A stretch of 22,098 nt of DNA from DASTHS01 sp035718085 (GCA_035718085.1 DASTHS010000233.1:1-22098); one strand, 5' to 3'. Positions 1 to 7,396 are shown, counted from the first letter of the stretch. Notes: generated by a model not told the origin, from the sequence alone. Numbers and translations: made by a program.

Positions 1-1077
1 GCCACCTCGAGCCCGAGCGCTGCCAGCGGCGGCTCGACCGGCGGGTCGAGCAGCGGCTCGGGCCTGCCCTTCGGGGGCGGTGACGGGTCGGGCGGCACCG
101 GGGCCCCGGGCAGCAGCCAACTCACCCCGGCGCAGCAGTCGGTGGTGTCCACCGTCGACAAGTCGGTCGTCGACATCAACACCGAGCTCGGCTACCAGAA
201 CGGCGCGGCCGCCGGCACCGGCATGGTGCTCACCGCTGACGGGGTGGTGCTCACCAACAACCACGTCATCGACGGCGCCACGTCGATCTCGGTGACCCTG
301 GTGTCGTCGGGCAAGACCTTCAAGGCCCACGTCCTCGGTGACGACGTGACCCAGGACGTCGCCCTGATCCAGATCGACAACGCCTCGGGGCTCACGCCCA
401 TCGCCGTGTCGAACTCGTCGGTGAAGGTGGGCGACCAGGTCGTGGCCATCGGCAACGCCGGCGGCGCCGGCGGCACGCCGTCGGCGGTGAGCGGCGCGGT
501 CACCGATCTCAACCGCCAGATCACCGCCAGCGACCAGAACGGCGCCAACGCCGAGCAGCTGAGCGGGCTGATCCAGACCGACGCCCCGATCCAGGCCGGC
601 GACTCGGGCGGGCCCCTGGTGAACACCAAGGGCCAGGTGATCGGCATGGACACCGCGGCGTCGTCGAGCAACCAGTTCAACGGTGCCGCCAGCGAGGGGT
701 TCGCCATCCCGATCAGCGAGGCCCGACAGATCGCCGACCAGATCCAGAAGGGCCAGGCCACCGACAAGATCCACATCGGTGAGACCGGGTTCCTCGGCGT
801 CAGCGTGGCCGCCGACAGCGGGGTGCCCGGATCCATCGGCAGCGGCAACGGCGCCCAGGTGTCGAGTGTCATCGCCGGCTCGCCGGCCGACAAGGCCGGC
901 ATCACCGGCGGCGACACGATCACCGCCGTCGACGGCACGCCGATCTCCTCGTCGACCGACCTCACCAACACGTTGCGCTCGCACCACCCGGGTGACTCGG
1001 TGAACGTCACCTGGACCGACCAGTCGGGGGCATCGCACTCCGCCGCCATCACCCTGGCGGCCGGCCCCGCCGCCTGA
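1..1077 (+). CDS. HtrA/DegP-type trypsin-like serine protease with C-terminal PDZ domain (5' truncated)
   Basis: The frame is open from base 1, so the gene starts outside the window; 358 residues are visible. The first ~40 codons encode a Gly/Ser-rich linker, as is usual between the membrane anchor and protease domain of actinobacterial HtrA proteins; the anchor itself would lie upstream. The trypsin-like domain follows with a full triad, numbered from the first visible codon: His88 in TNNHVIDG, Asp119 in QDVALIQID and Ser202 in GDSGGPL. From about residue 263 (GFLGVSV) to the end is a PDZ domain, with the typical SPADKAGI and GDTITAVDG segments. It is probably a membrane-anchored extracytoplasmic quality-control protease (family knowledge). 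The ATG at 142 lies inside the protease fold and is not the true start. It converges on the minus-strand gene ending at 1120. Confidence 0.93.
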   Translation, partial: ATSSPSAASGGSTGGSSSGSGLPFGGGDGSGGTGAPGSSQLTPAQQSVVSTVDKSVVDINTELGYQNGAAAGTGMVLTADGVVLTNNHVIDGATSISVTLVSSGKTFKAHVLGDDVTQDVALIQIDNASGLTPIAVSNSSVKVGDQVVAIGNAGGAGGTPSAVSGAVTDLNRQITASDQNGANAEQLSGLIQTDAPIQAGDSGGPLVNTKGQVIGMDTAASSSNQFNGAASEGFAIPISEARQIADQIQKGQATDKIHIGETGFLGVSVAADSGVPGSIGSGNGAQVSSVIAGSPADKAGITGGDTITAVDGTPISSSTDLTNTLRSHHPGDSVNVTWTDQSGASHSAAITLAAGPAA

Positions 1078-1123
1078 CCCCCGGGGCCCACCGCTTCAGC
1101 CCGGGGCGCCGGGCGGGGGTCAG
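1074..1123. terminator. Inverted repeat spanning two facing stop codons, possible bidirectional terminator
   Basis: CTGACCCCC at 1074-1082 is the exact reverse complement of GGGGGTCAG at 1115-1123. Each arm contains the TGA stop of one of the two convergent genes. The G+C-rich bases between them can form further internal pairs. There is no T tract, so intrinsic termination is only inferred. Confidence 0.4.
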
Positions 1124-1722
1124 TCGGGCTGCCCGCCCAGGTCCAGCGCCGCCGCCGCCAGCGCGGCGGCGACCTGGGCGGCCGCACGTCGGCGCACACC
1201 CACCGGCAGCTCGACCTGCACCCCGCCGCCGGGCGGCCGGTTGACCGGGTTGCGCGGGTGCACCCCGCGCAGGGCGGCCGGGATGGCGCCGAGGTCGTCG
1301 ACCACCTCGACCCCGGGGAGCGCAGCCCGCAGGTGCCCCGCGACCACGGCGGCGGCCCGACGGGCCCGGCCGCCGACCAGCACCGGGTCGCCGGGGCCTC
1401 GCCGGCCGTACCCGTGCACGGCCACCGCCACGACCACATGGCCGAGGAAGGCCCGCAGCGCAGCCGAGCCGGCCGGGTCGACCTCGGCCGACGCCACGTG
1501 CCAGCGCAGGTCGGCCGGCTGGTCGACGAGGTAGAGCGACGCCCCCGAGGCGGCGGCAGCGGCGCGGGCCACCTCCCCCGTGCCGGCCTCCAGGCCGGCG
1601 TGGAAGGCGAGCAGCCCGACGGGCGAGCCGAGCTGGCAGTGCTCACGCACCGCCGGGTGGGCGAGCAGCGCCGGCCACGTCACCTCCCGGGTGGGCAGCG
1701 GCCGCGCCGGCGGCCCGGGCAC
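1120..1722 (-). CDS. Poly-gamma-glutamate hydrolase-like protein (phage-type PGA hydrolase family)
   Basis: A 200-residue protein resembling the zinc-dependent poly-gamma-glutamate hydrolase family (Gamma_PGA_hydro), known from Bacillus phages and some bacterial genomes. The family pattern is visible in order: FHAGLEAGTGEVA (residues 40-52, His41, Glu45, Glu50), WHVAS (74-78, His75), AVHGYG (101-106, His103), and near the C-terminus NPVN (158-161) followed by GGVQVEL (166-172, Glu171). No signal peptide is apparent. The GTG start at 1722 directly abuts the TAG stop of the peptide deformylase gene, with no Shine-Dalgarno sequence, so translation is probably coupled to it. Family assignment is by motif recall. 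Whether it cleaves gamma-glutamyl polymers or another amide is unknown. Confidence 0.72.
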   Translation of the reverse strand: MPGPPARPLPTREVTWPALLAHPAVREHCQLGSPVGLLAFHAGLEAGTGEVARAAAAASGASLYLVDQPADLRWHVASAEVDPAGSAALRAFLGHVVVAVAVHGYGRRGPGDPVLVGGRARRAAAVVAGHLRAALPGVEVVDDLGAIPAALRGVHPRNPVNRPPGGGVQVELPVGVRRRAAAQVAAALAAAALDLGGQPD

Positions 1723-2250
1723 CTAGTGGGGGGAGAACTTGACGGCCGGCGCCGGCTGGCCCCACCACTCGGCCTCCCGGATGGCGCGCATGGCCGCCTT
1801 GCGGGCCTCCGGGTCGAGCCGGTCGACGAAGAGCACCCCGTCGAGGTGGTCGGTCTCGTGCTGGAAGCAGCGGGCCAGCTTCGCCTCGCCGACGACCTGC
1901 AGCGGCCGACCGTGCATGTCGTAGCCCTTGGCGACGGTGTGCAGCCGTCGCTTGGTGTCGAAGTACAGGCCGGGGATCGACAGGCACCCCTCGGGCCCGT
2001 CGTCGACCTCGTCGTCGGGGAACTCGAGCACCGGGTTCACCAGGTGGCCCTCGGTGGTGCCGTCGTGCCACACGAAGACCCGCTGCAGCACACCGAGCTG
2101 CGTCGCCGCCAGGCCGTAGCCGTCTTCTTCGTACAGCGTCTCGTGCAGGTCCTTGACCAAGGTGCGCAGCGACCGGTCGAAGTCGACGACCTCACCGGCC
2201 CGCTCGCGCAGCACGGGGTCGCCGAAGAGGCGGACGGGGCGAACGGTCAT
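1723..2250 (-). CDS. def: Peptide deformylase
   Basis: A 175-residue metalloenzyme that removes the N-formyl group from nascent proteins in the cytosol. All three family motifs are present: GYGLAATQ (44-51), EGCLS (87-91, metal ligand Cys89) and QHETDH (130-135, ligands His131 and His135, catalytic Glu132). The ATG at 2250 gives the usual N-terminus (RLFGDPVLR). A TACCCT box lies 7 bases upstream, suggesting a leaderless transcript. Length is normal for the family. It is followed without a gap by the PGA-hydrolase-like gene and diverges from the YbaK-like gene across 53 bases. Confidence 0.97.
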   Translation of the reverse strand: MTVRPVRLFGDPVLRERAGEVVDFDRSLRTLVKDLHETLYEEDGYGLAATQLGVLQRVFVWHDGTTEGHLVNPVLEFPDDEVDDGPEGCLSIPGLYFDTKRRLHTVAKGYDMHGRPLQVVGEAKLARCFQHETDHLDGVLFVDRLDPEARKAAMRAIREAEWWGQPAPAVKFSPH

Positions 2251-2257
2251 GCCCGGA

Positions 2258-2263
2258 AGGGTA
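2258..2263 (-). promoter_or_regulatory. Putative -10 box of def
   Basis: TACCCT on the minus strand, 7 bases before the ATG at 2250. It fits the actinobacterial TANNNT -10 motif at leaderless spacing. No clear -35 box is seen. Confidence 0.55.
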
Positions 2264-2303
2264 CCGGTGGCCGTGGGCCCGGGCCGTCTGGGAAGCTGGC
2301 GGC

Positions 2304-2792
2304 GTGTCGACCGCCCGACCCGGGCCGGCGCCCGCCGTCACCGCCCTGGTGCGCGGCGGGGTCGAGTTCACCCTGCACCCCTACGACCTGGTCGAGTACG
2401 ACGACGGCGCCGAGCTGGCCGAGCTGCTCGACGTGGAGGAGGAGCGCGTCGTCGAGGCGGTGGTCGTCGAGGCCGGCGGCCGGGCCGCGATGTGCCTGGT
2501 GGTCGCCGGCGACGAGCTCGACGAGGAGGCAGTCGGCACCGCCCTCGGCGCCCCGGCGCGCATCGTGCTCGAGTCGGTGGCGGAACGGGTCACCGGGCAC
2601 CCCGCGGATGCCGTCAGCCCCTTCGGCACCCGCCGACGGCTTCCCGCACTGGTCGACGCAGGCGTCGCCGACCTCGGCCCCGCCACCACGGTCATCGTGC
2701 CGAGCGGCCAGGCCGGCTTGGCGGTGGAGGTGCGCCTCTCCGACCTGCTGCGGGTCACCGAGGCCCGCCGGGCGAACATCGTCAGCGCCTGA
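2304..2792 (+). CDS. Divergent YbaK/EbsC-family (aminoacyl-tRNA deacylase-like) protein
   Basis: A 162-residue protein with the YbaK fold pattern: an N-terminal FTLHPYDL segment, a central LDEEAVGTALGAP helix, then TGHPADAVSPFG (97-108) matching the family's TGY-x-GG-SPxG region, and a C-terminal VIVPSGQAGLAVEV strand pair. Family members hydrolyse mischarged tRNAs such as Cys-tRNA(Pro). The residue aligning by eye with the essential lysine of E. coli YbaK (Lys46, in YKTLLV) is Glu51 here, in VVEAVVV, and the glycine pair before SPFG is also lost. Function may therefore differ from canonical deacylation. The GTG start at 2304 has GGAAG 8 bases upstream. A stem-loop follows the gene. Confidence 0.8.
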   Translation: MSTARPGPAPAVTALVRGGVEFTLHPYDLVEYDDGAELAELLDVEEERVVEAVVVEAGGRAAMCLVVAGDELDEEAVGTALGAPARIVLESVAERVTGHPADAVSPFGTRRRLPALVDAGVADLGPATTVIVPSGQAGLAVEVRLSDLLRVTEARRANIVSA

Positions 2793-2821
2793 CGTCCCGC
2801 GCCTCCGGCGTCGGCGCCGCA

Positions 2822-2843
2822 GCCCCTCGGCCGGGTGAGGGGC
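2822..2843 (+). terminator. Stem-loop downstream of the YbaK-like gene
   Basis: GCCCCTC (2822-2828) and GAGGGGC (2837-2843) form a perfect 7-bp stem with an 8-base loop, about 30 bases after the TGA at 2792 and before the next promoter-like box. There is no T tract, so terminator function is inferred. Confidence 0.4.
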
Positions 2844-2855
2844 GCGTCGCGAGGG

Positions 2856-2861
2856 TAGGCA
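2856..2861 (+). promoter_or_regulatory. Promoter-like box before the DoxX-type gene
   Basis: TAGGCA, 6 bases before the ATG at 2868. It deviates from TANNNT at the last base. Its context GGGTAGGCAGCG closely resembles GGGTAGACAGCG at the same distance before zwf. Confidence 0.35.
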
Positions 2862-2867
2862 GCGCAC

Positions 2868-3899
2868 ATGTCTGCGTCCCGCCGATTGGCCCGCCCGATG
2901 CTCGCCTCCATGTTCGTCGTCGGCGGGCTGAACTCCCTGCGAGACCCGTCCGGCCCGGCGAAGGCGGCCGAGAAGGTCGGCGTGCCCATCGCCGAGAAGG
3001 TGCCCGGCCTGCCCACCGACCCCGAGACGCTGGTGCGCATCAACGGCGGGGTGCAGTTCGGCGCCGGCCTGCTGCTGGCCATGGGCAAGCTGCCGCGCCT
3101 GTCGTCGCTCGCACTGCTCGGCTCGCTCGCTCCCACCACGCTGGCGGGGCACTCGTTCTGGGAGCACGACGACGACACGGAACGACGCGCCCAACGCATC
3201 CACTTCTTGAAGAACGTCGGGCTCGCCGGCGGCCTGCTGCTCTCCGCGTTCGACACCGACGGCGCGCCGTCGCTCGGGTGGCGGGCCCGCCGGCGGGCGG
3301 AGCGGGCGGCGGCCGTCGCCATCGCCGGCCGGGCGGCCGTCGGTAACAGGGCGGCCGACGGCCGGGCGGCGGCGGCAGACGCCATCGGCACCCTGGCCGA
3401 GGGCGCCAAGGCCGCCGGGGCCGGGAAGCACGCCGGCAAGGCGGCCGCCGCCGTGCAGGGTGGTCGGGCGGCCAAGCGGGCAGCTGCCAAGGCGGCCAAG
3501 GCGGCGGCAGCCGCCGAGGTCGGCGGCAAGGCGGCCAAGAAGGCGGCCGGCAAGGCGGCGAAGGCGGGCGCCGTGGTCGAGGGTGGCAAGGCCGCCAAGA
3601 AGGTGGCCTCCACGGTGACGTCGGGCCGGGCAGCGTCGACGGTCACCGGGGCGCTGCACCAGGCCCCCGACCTGGCCGAGTCCGCCCTGCGCACCGGCCG
3701 AGCCGCCGCCACGGCCGCTGCCAGCGCGGCGGCGCACCAGGCGCCCGAGCTGGCGGCCACCGCCCGGGCCACGAGCCGCAAGGCGGCCAAGCAGGCCCGC
3801 AAGGCGGCGGTGCGCGCCTCGAAGCTGGCCCAAGCCCAGGGCCGCATCGCCGCCGTGCAGGCCGCCGACGCGGCGCGGGCTGCCCGCTCCGCCGCCTGA
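2868..3899 (+). CDS. DoxX-like membrane protein with long Ala/Lys-rich histone-H1-like C-terminal tail
   Basis: A 343-residue protein in two parts. Residues 1-130 resemble DoxX-family membrane proteins: FVVGGLNSLRDP (16-27), NGGVQFGAGLLLAMGKLPRL (59-78), a hydrophobic segment near 80-94, SFWEHDD (97-103) and a last helix near 116-128. The remaining ~210 residues are low-complexity, dominated by Ala, Lys, Arg and Gly with iterated KAAK, GKAAKKAA and GRAA units, like bacterial H1-type or HU-type basic tails. If the N-terminus is in the membrane, the tail would be a long cytoplasmic polycation able to bind nucleic acid or acidic polymers; that is inference. The ATG at 2868 follows a TAGGCA box. 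DoxX proteins are generally linked to redox or thiol stress, but the role here is unknown. Confidence 0.85.
   Translation: MSASRRLARPMLASMFVVGGLNSLRDPSGPAKAAEKVGVPIAEKVPGLPTDPETLVRINGGVQFGAGLLLAMGKLPRLSSLALLGSLAPTTLAGHSFWEHDDDTERRAQRIHFLKNVGLAGGLLLSAFDTDGAPSLGWRARRRAERAAAVAIAGRAAVGNRAADGRAAAADAIGTLAEGAKAAGAGKHAGKAAAAVQGGRAAKRAAAKAAKAAAAAEVGGKAAKKAAGKAAKAGAVVEGGKAAKKVASTVTSGRAASTVTGALHQAPDLAESALRTGRAAATAAASAAAHQAPELAATARATSRKAAKQARKAAVRASKLAQAQGRIAAVQAADAARAARSAA
3405..3617 (+). repeat. Coding repeat: iterated Ala/Lys units in the DoxX-like tail
   Basis: Residues ~180-250 of the protein repeat short K-A-A-K, R-A-A and G-K-A-A units, with the DNA word GGCGGCCAAG recurring. It is an internal, degenerate, in-frame repeat within the gene and not a mobile element. 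Confidence 0.7.
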
Positions 3900-3922
3900 C
3901 GTCCCCCCGGCAGCCCGACCTC

Positions 3923-3928
3923 TACGCT
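3923..3928 (+). promoter_or_regulatory. Putative -10 box of the LmbE-family gene
   Basis: TACGCT, 8 bases before the GTG at 3937. It fits leaderless TANNNT placement and supports this start codon. Confidence 0.5.
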
Positions 3929-3936
3929 GCGGGCCC

Positions 3937-4818
3937 GTGGCCGACGACCTGTGCCTGATGGTGGTGCACGCCCACCCTGACGACGAGGCGATCTCGACCG
4001 GCGGCGTGCTGGCCCGCTGCGGCGGCGAGGGCGTCCGCACCGTGCTGGTCACCTGCACCGACGGCCGCTGCGGCGACGGCCCGGGGGGCACCAAACCCGG
4101 CGACGACGGCCACGACCCCGAGGGGGTCGTGGCCGTGCGCGCCGACGAGCTGGCGGCGTCGGCTGCCACCCTGGGCGTCCGCCACCTGGTGACCCTCGGC
4201 TACCACGACTCGGGGATGATGGGCTGGCCGACCAACGACGACCCCCAGGCGTTCTGGCAGGCCGACGTCGCCGCCGCCGCCGCGCCCCTCGTCGACCTCA
4301 TCCGCCAGCACCGCCCGCAGGTCGTGGTGACCTACGACGCCAACGGCTTCTACGGCCACCCCGACCACATCATGGCCCACCGCATCGCCATGGTCGCCAC
4401 CGCCGTGACCGGCATACCCCAGCGGCTGTACTACACCGCCGTGCGCCGATCGGACCTCGTCGAGTTCCGCACCGTGCTCGAGGCCGCTGGCCTCGAGCCG
4501 CCGGCCCCGAGCGACCGGGAGGAGGGCCAGTACGCGCCCCCGGACGGCGACGAGCAGCCCGGAGACGAGCCCGACTGGGGCACGCCCGACCTGCTGGTGA
4601 CCACCACCGTCGACGTCGCTGACCACGTCGAGGCGAAGCGGGCGTCGCTCATGGCCCACGAGAGCCAGGCCGACAACGTGTTCTTCCGCCGACTGTCGCC
4701 GGACGTCTTCGCCCGCCTGTTCGGGGCCGAGCACTTCGTGCGCGCCGTCGACCGCACCGGCGGCCCGGTGCCCGAGACCGACCTCTTCGCCGGTCTCCGT
4801 CCCGCCCACGGGCAGTGA
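3937..4818 (+). CDS. LmbE/PIG-L family zinc deacetylase, MshB/Mca-like
   Basis: A 293-residue protein of the GlcNAc-PI de-N-acetylase family. AHPDDE at residues 12-17 supplies zinc ligands His13 and Asp16 and general base Asp15; GHPDHI at 140-145 supplies the third ligand, His144. The spacing matches MshB and Mca, which deacetylate the mycothiol precursor and cleave mycothiol S-conjugates. YDANGFYGHPDH and the C-terminal DLFAGL resemble both, so the two roles cannot be separated by eye. A third possibility is a general LmbE deacetylase. The GTG at 3937 is backed by an upstream TACGCT box and by the start of the conserved first strand. The stop overlaps the start of the adenylate cyclase gene (GTGA), implying translational coupling. 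Confidence 0.85.
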   Translation: MADDLCLMVVHAHPDDEAISTGGVLARCGGEGVRTVLVTCTDGRCGDGPGGTKPGDDGHDPEGVVAVRADELAASAATLGVRHLVTLGYHDSGMMGWPTNDDPQAFWQADVAAAAAPLVDLIRQHRPQVVVTYDANGFYGHPDHIMAHRIAMVATAVTGIPQRLYYTAVRRSDLVEFRTVLEAAGLEPPAPSDREEGQYAPPDGDEQPGDEPDWGTPDLLVTTTVDVADHVEAKRASLMAHESQADNVFFRRLSPDVFARLFGAEHFVRAVDRTGGPVPETDLFAGLRPAHGQ

Positions 4819-5813
4819 CGGAGCCGGTCGTGGCCGGTGACCGCCCCGGGCGGGTTGCCCCCGACGGCGAGGTGAGCGTCGCCGGCGAGCTGCGCACGTC
4901 GCTGCTCGGGCCGGCCGCCCGCTACACCCCCGTCGACATCGCCCACGCCGGCGGTGCCGACCGGGAGCTGACCCGCCGCCTGTGGCGGGCGATGGGCTTC
5001 GCCGACGTGCCCGACGACGAGGTCGCCTTCACCGACGACGACCTCACGGCACTGCGCCGGGCCGTGTCGCTCATGGCGCGCGACGCCCTCGACGACCGCG
5101 ACGTGCTCTACCTGGCCCGGGTGCTGGGGCAGGCCAGCGCCAACATGGCCGAGTCGGTGGTCAGCTTCGCCCTGGAGCGCGTCGAACGGGGCGACGGCGC
5201 CCGGCCAGCCACCTCCGAGCTGCTCGGCGAGCTCGACCACCTCGTGGTCTACCTGCTCAACCGGCACCTGCTCGAGGCGCTGCGCCGCCACCTGGGAGAC
5301 CGGCGCGACTCCGGTGAGGGCACCCCGCTGTGCGTGGGTTTCGCCGACCTGGTCGGCTACACCCGTCTCAGCCAGCGGCTCGACGAGCACGAGCTGGCTG
5401 CGCTCATCGAAGGCTTCGAGACCACGGCGGGCGACGCCGTGGTCACCCGAGGCGGCCGGGTGGTCAAGATGATCGGCGACGAGGTGATGTTCGCCGCCGA
5501 GCCCCGCAACGGCATCGACATCGCCCTGGCCCTCGCCGAGTCCTTCGTCGGCGACGACGTCCCCGCGGTGCGCGTCGGGCTGGCCTGCGGCAGCGTGGTG
5601 ACCCGGGCCGGCGACCTCTTCGGCCCCACCGTCAACCTGGCGGCACGCGCCACGGCGATCGCCCGGCCGAGCTCGGTGCTGGTGTCAGCCGACCTCTTCG
5701 ACGTCGTCGCCGCCGACCCCACGCTGCACCTGCGACGGATGCGCCCCCGCCGCTTGAAGGGCATCGGGTGGGCGGAGCTCGGCGTCGTGCGCCGGCTCGG
5801 CGACGGCGACTAG
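4815..5813 (+). CDS. Class III adenylate cyclase with Rv1264-type N-terminal regulatory domain
   Basis: A 332-residue soluble protein with no membrane segment. Residues ~35-165 resemble the N-terminal autoinhibitory domain of the pH-responsive mycobacterial cyclase Rv1264 (RYTPVDIAHAGG, then DDLTALRRA and RVLGQASANMAE). Residues ~170-328 form the cyclase homology domain. All canonical residues are in place: metal-binding Asp178 (FADLVGYT) and Asp222 (KMIGDE), adenine-specifying Lys218 and Asp267, and transition-state Asn274 and Arg278 (VNLAAR), with the same spacing as Rv1264. An active homodimeric ATP cyclase making cAMP is expected. The GTG start overlaps the previous stop by four bases. 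The stop overlaps the convergent zwf stop in CTAG. Confidence 0.92.
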   Translation: MTEPVVAGDRPGRVAPDGEVSVAGELRTSLLGPAARYTPVDIAHAGGADRELTRRLWRAMGFADVPDDEVAFTDDDLTALRRAVSLMARDALDDRDVLYLARVLGQASANMAESVVSFALERVERGDGARPATSELLGELDHLVVYLLNRHLLEALRRHLGDRRDSGEGTPLCVGFADLVGYTRLSQRLDEHELAALIEGFETTAGDAVVTRGGRVVKMIGDEVMFAAEPRNGIDIALALAESFVGDDVPAVRVGLACGSVVTRAGDLFGPTVNLAARATAIARPSSVLVSADLFDVVAADPTLHLRRMRPRRLKGIGWAELGVVRRLGDGD

Positions 5814-7240
5814 CGCCTCGGAGCGGTATCGCCGGTCTCGAGCGACCAGCCCCCCGGCCCGGCCAGCGCCTCCGCCTCCGGGGGCCCCCACGAGCCGCGG
5901 GGGTAGCGGACCGGTTCCGGTCGGTCGTCGAGCAGGGCCGCGGCCACCTCCCAGACGTGCTGCAGGCCGTCGGGGCGGGTGAAGAGGGACCGGTCCCCGA
6001 TGAGGACGTCGTGGATGAGCCGGGCGTAGGCGGGAAGTGCGGGGGTGTGGAACGTGGTCCCGAGGGGGAGGCGGGCCGCTCCGGTGGCCAGTTCGAGGGT
6101 CGGGCCCGGCTTCTTGGTGACCAGGCTGAGGTCGATCTCGCCGTCACCGGAGAGCTCGAAGCTCAGCGTGTTGCCCCCGGGCGGCAGGTCGCCGAGGGTC
6201 TGGGTGGGCTGGCGGAAGCGGATGCTGACCCGCTGGTGGCTCTCGGCCAGGCACTTCCCCGTGCGCATCAGGAACGGCACGCCCTCCCAGCGGTCGTTGT
6301 CGATCATCATGCGGGCCGCGACGAAGGTCTCGGTCCGCGAATCGGCCGGCACCCCCTCGATCTCGCGGTACCCGTCGTACTGGCCGACGACCACGTCGTC
6401 CCAGCTGAGCGGGCGGAAGCAACCGATGACCGCCTCCCGGGCCTCGGCGATGTGCTCGGCGTCGAGCGAGCGGGGGGGCTCCATGGCCACCTCGGCGGCG
6501 ATCTGGAACAGATGGGTCACCAGCATGTCGAGGATGGCGCCCGTCGCCTCGTAGAAGCTGGCCCGCATCCCGACGTCGAGGGTCTCGGGCACGTCGATCT
6601 GCACGCTCTCGATGTGGCGAGCGTCCCAGGAGGAGCTGAACAGGCCGTTGGCGAACCGGAGGATGTGGATCGCCTGGGCCCCCTCCTTCCCGAGGAAGTG
6701 GTCGATGCGGTAGATCTGCTCCTCGGCGAAGACCCGGTGCGCCGCCCGGTCGAGCTCCTCGAAGGTGGCCATCGAGGTGCCGAAGGGCTTCTCGTAGACC
6801 ACCCGGGAACGCTCGACCAGGCCGTGCTCGCCGATGGCGTCGGTCAGGCCGGTGAACGCCCCGGGGGGCACCGCCATGTAGTGCACCCGCTGCGGCGTGC
6901 CGGCCAGCTCGTGCTCGGCCTCGGCCACCACGTCGAGGAGGCTGCCGGGGTCGTCGGTGTCGAAGCCGCCGCCGGCGAAGCGGAGGCGGCGCACGAACTC
7001 GTCCCAGGGACCGTCGGCGGGCTTCGGACCGAACTCCTCGAGGCTCTGGCGCACCCGCTCCTGGAAGTTCTCGTGGGAGACGTCACCGCGGCCGTTGCCG
7101 ACCAGGCGCCAGTCGTCGGGCAGCAGGCCGGCCGCGGCCAGGCGGTAGAAGGCGGGGAGCACCAGCCGGTGGGCCAGGTCACCGGTGGCCCCGTAGAGGA
7201 TGAACACGGTCGGGTCGGGCACCAGGCGGGGGTCGGGCAC
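5810..7240 (-). CDS. zwf: Glucose-6-phosphate dehydrogenase
   Basis: A 476-residue enzyme that oxidises glucose 6-phosphate to 6-phosphogluconolactone, feeding the pentose phosphate pathway and reducing NAD(P)+. The nucleotide-binding motif GATGDLA is at 17-23, EKPFG at 150-154, and the substrate-site RIDHFLGKE at 178-186 (Asp180, His181). The catalytic base region reads DMLVTHLFQ (His243), where most family members have Asn rather than Thr before the histidine. Length is near the usual 460-510. The GTG start at 7240 is preceded 6 bases upstream by TAGACA, with TTGACG 20 bases further. It shares its TAG with the convergent cyclase gene in the four-base CTAG overlap. Confidence 0.94.
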   Translation of the reverse strand: MPDPRLVPDPTVFILYGATGDLAHRLVLPAFYRLAAAGLLPDDWRLVGNGRGDVSHENFQERVRQSLEEFGPKPADGPWDEFVRRLRFAGGGFDTDDPGSLLDVVAEAEHELAGTPQRVHYMAVPPGAFTGLTDAIGEHGLVERSRVVYEKPFGTSMATFEELDRAAHRVFAEEQIYRIDHFLGKEGAQAIHILRFANGLFSSSWDARHIESVQIDVPETLDVGMRASFYEATGAILDMLVTHLFQIAAEVAMEPPRSLDAEHIAEAREAVIGCFRPLSWDDVVVGQYDGYREIEGVPADSRTETFVAARMMIDNDRWEGVPFLMRTGKCLAESHQRVSIRFRQPTQTLGDLPPGGNTLSFELSGDGEIDLSLVTKKPGPTLELATGAARLPLGTTFHTPALPAYARLIHDVLIGDRSLFTRPDGLQHVWEVAAALLDDRPEPVRYPRGSWGPPEAEALAGPGGWSLETGDTAPRR

Positions 7241-7246
7241 GACCGC

Positions 7247-7278
7247 TGTCTACCCCCGCACCCCACCACCGGCGTCAA
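7247..7278 (-). promoter_or_regulatory. Putative zwf promoter
   Basis: On the minus strand, TTGACG (7278-7273) and TAGACA (7252-7247) are separated by 20 bases, with TAGACA 6 bases before the GTG. The -35 is good. The -10 lacks the final T and the spacer is long, so confidence is modest. Confidence 0.4.
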
Positions 7279-7383
7279 GCGCGCAGCGGGAGGGTCGGCG
7301 CTCAAGGCAACGACCGCAGCGCCCGACACCGCCACCGTGAGCACGTCGCCCGCCCCGACCCCTTGCGGCTGCTGCGGAGCCTC

Positions 7384-7389
7384 TAGGGT
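7384..7389 (+). promoter_or_regulatory. Putative -10 box of the VC0807-like gene
   Basis: TAGGGT, 7 bases before the GTG at 7397, with TTGCGG at 7363-7368 as a weak -35 (15-base spacer). It helps choose the start codon. The rest of the 156-base divergent gap to zwf shows nothing else I can name. Confidence 0.5.
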
Positions 7390-7396
7390 CTCCGAT

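Noticed and set aside
3405..3617. Tandem repeat as a CRISPR or non-coding repeat
   Set aside because: Units are short, degenerate and in frame with a single protein. There are no spacers.
2247..4169. Long minus-strand frames opposite the YbaK-like and DoxX-like genes (also 2381-3847)
   Set aside because: Composition is Ala/Arg/Gly/Pro-rich without domains. The plus-strand genes account for the region.
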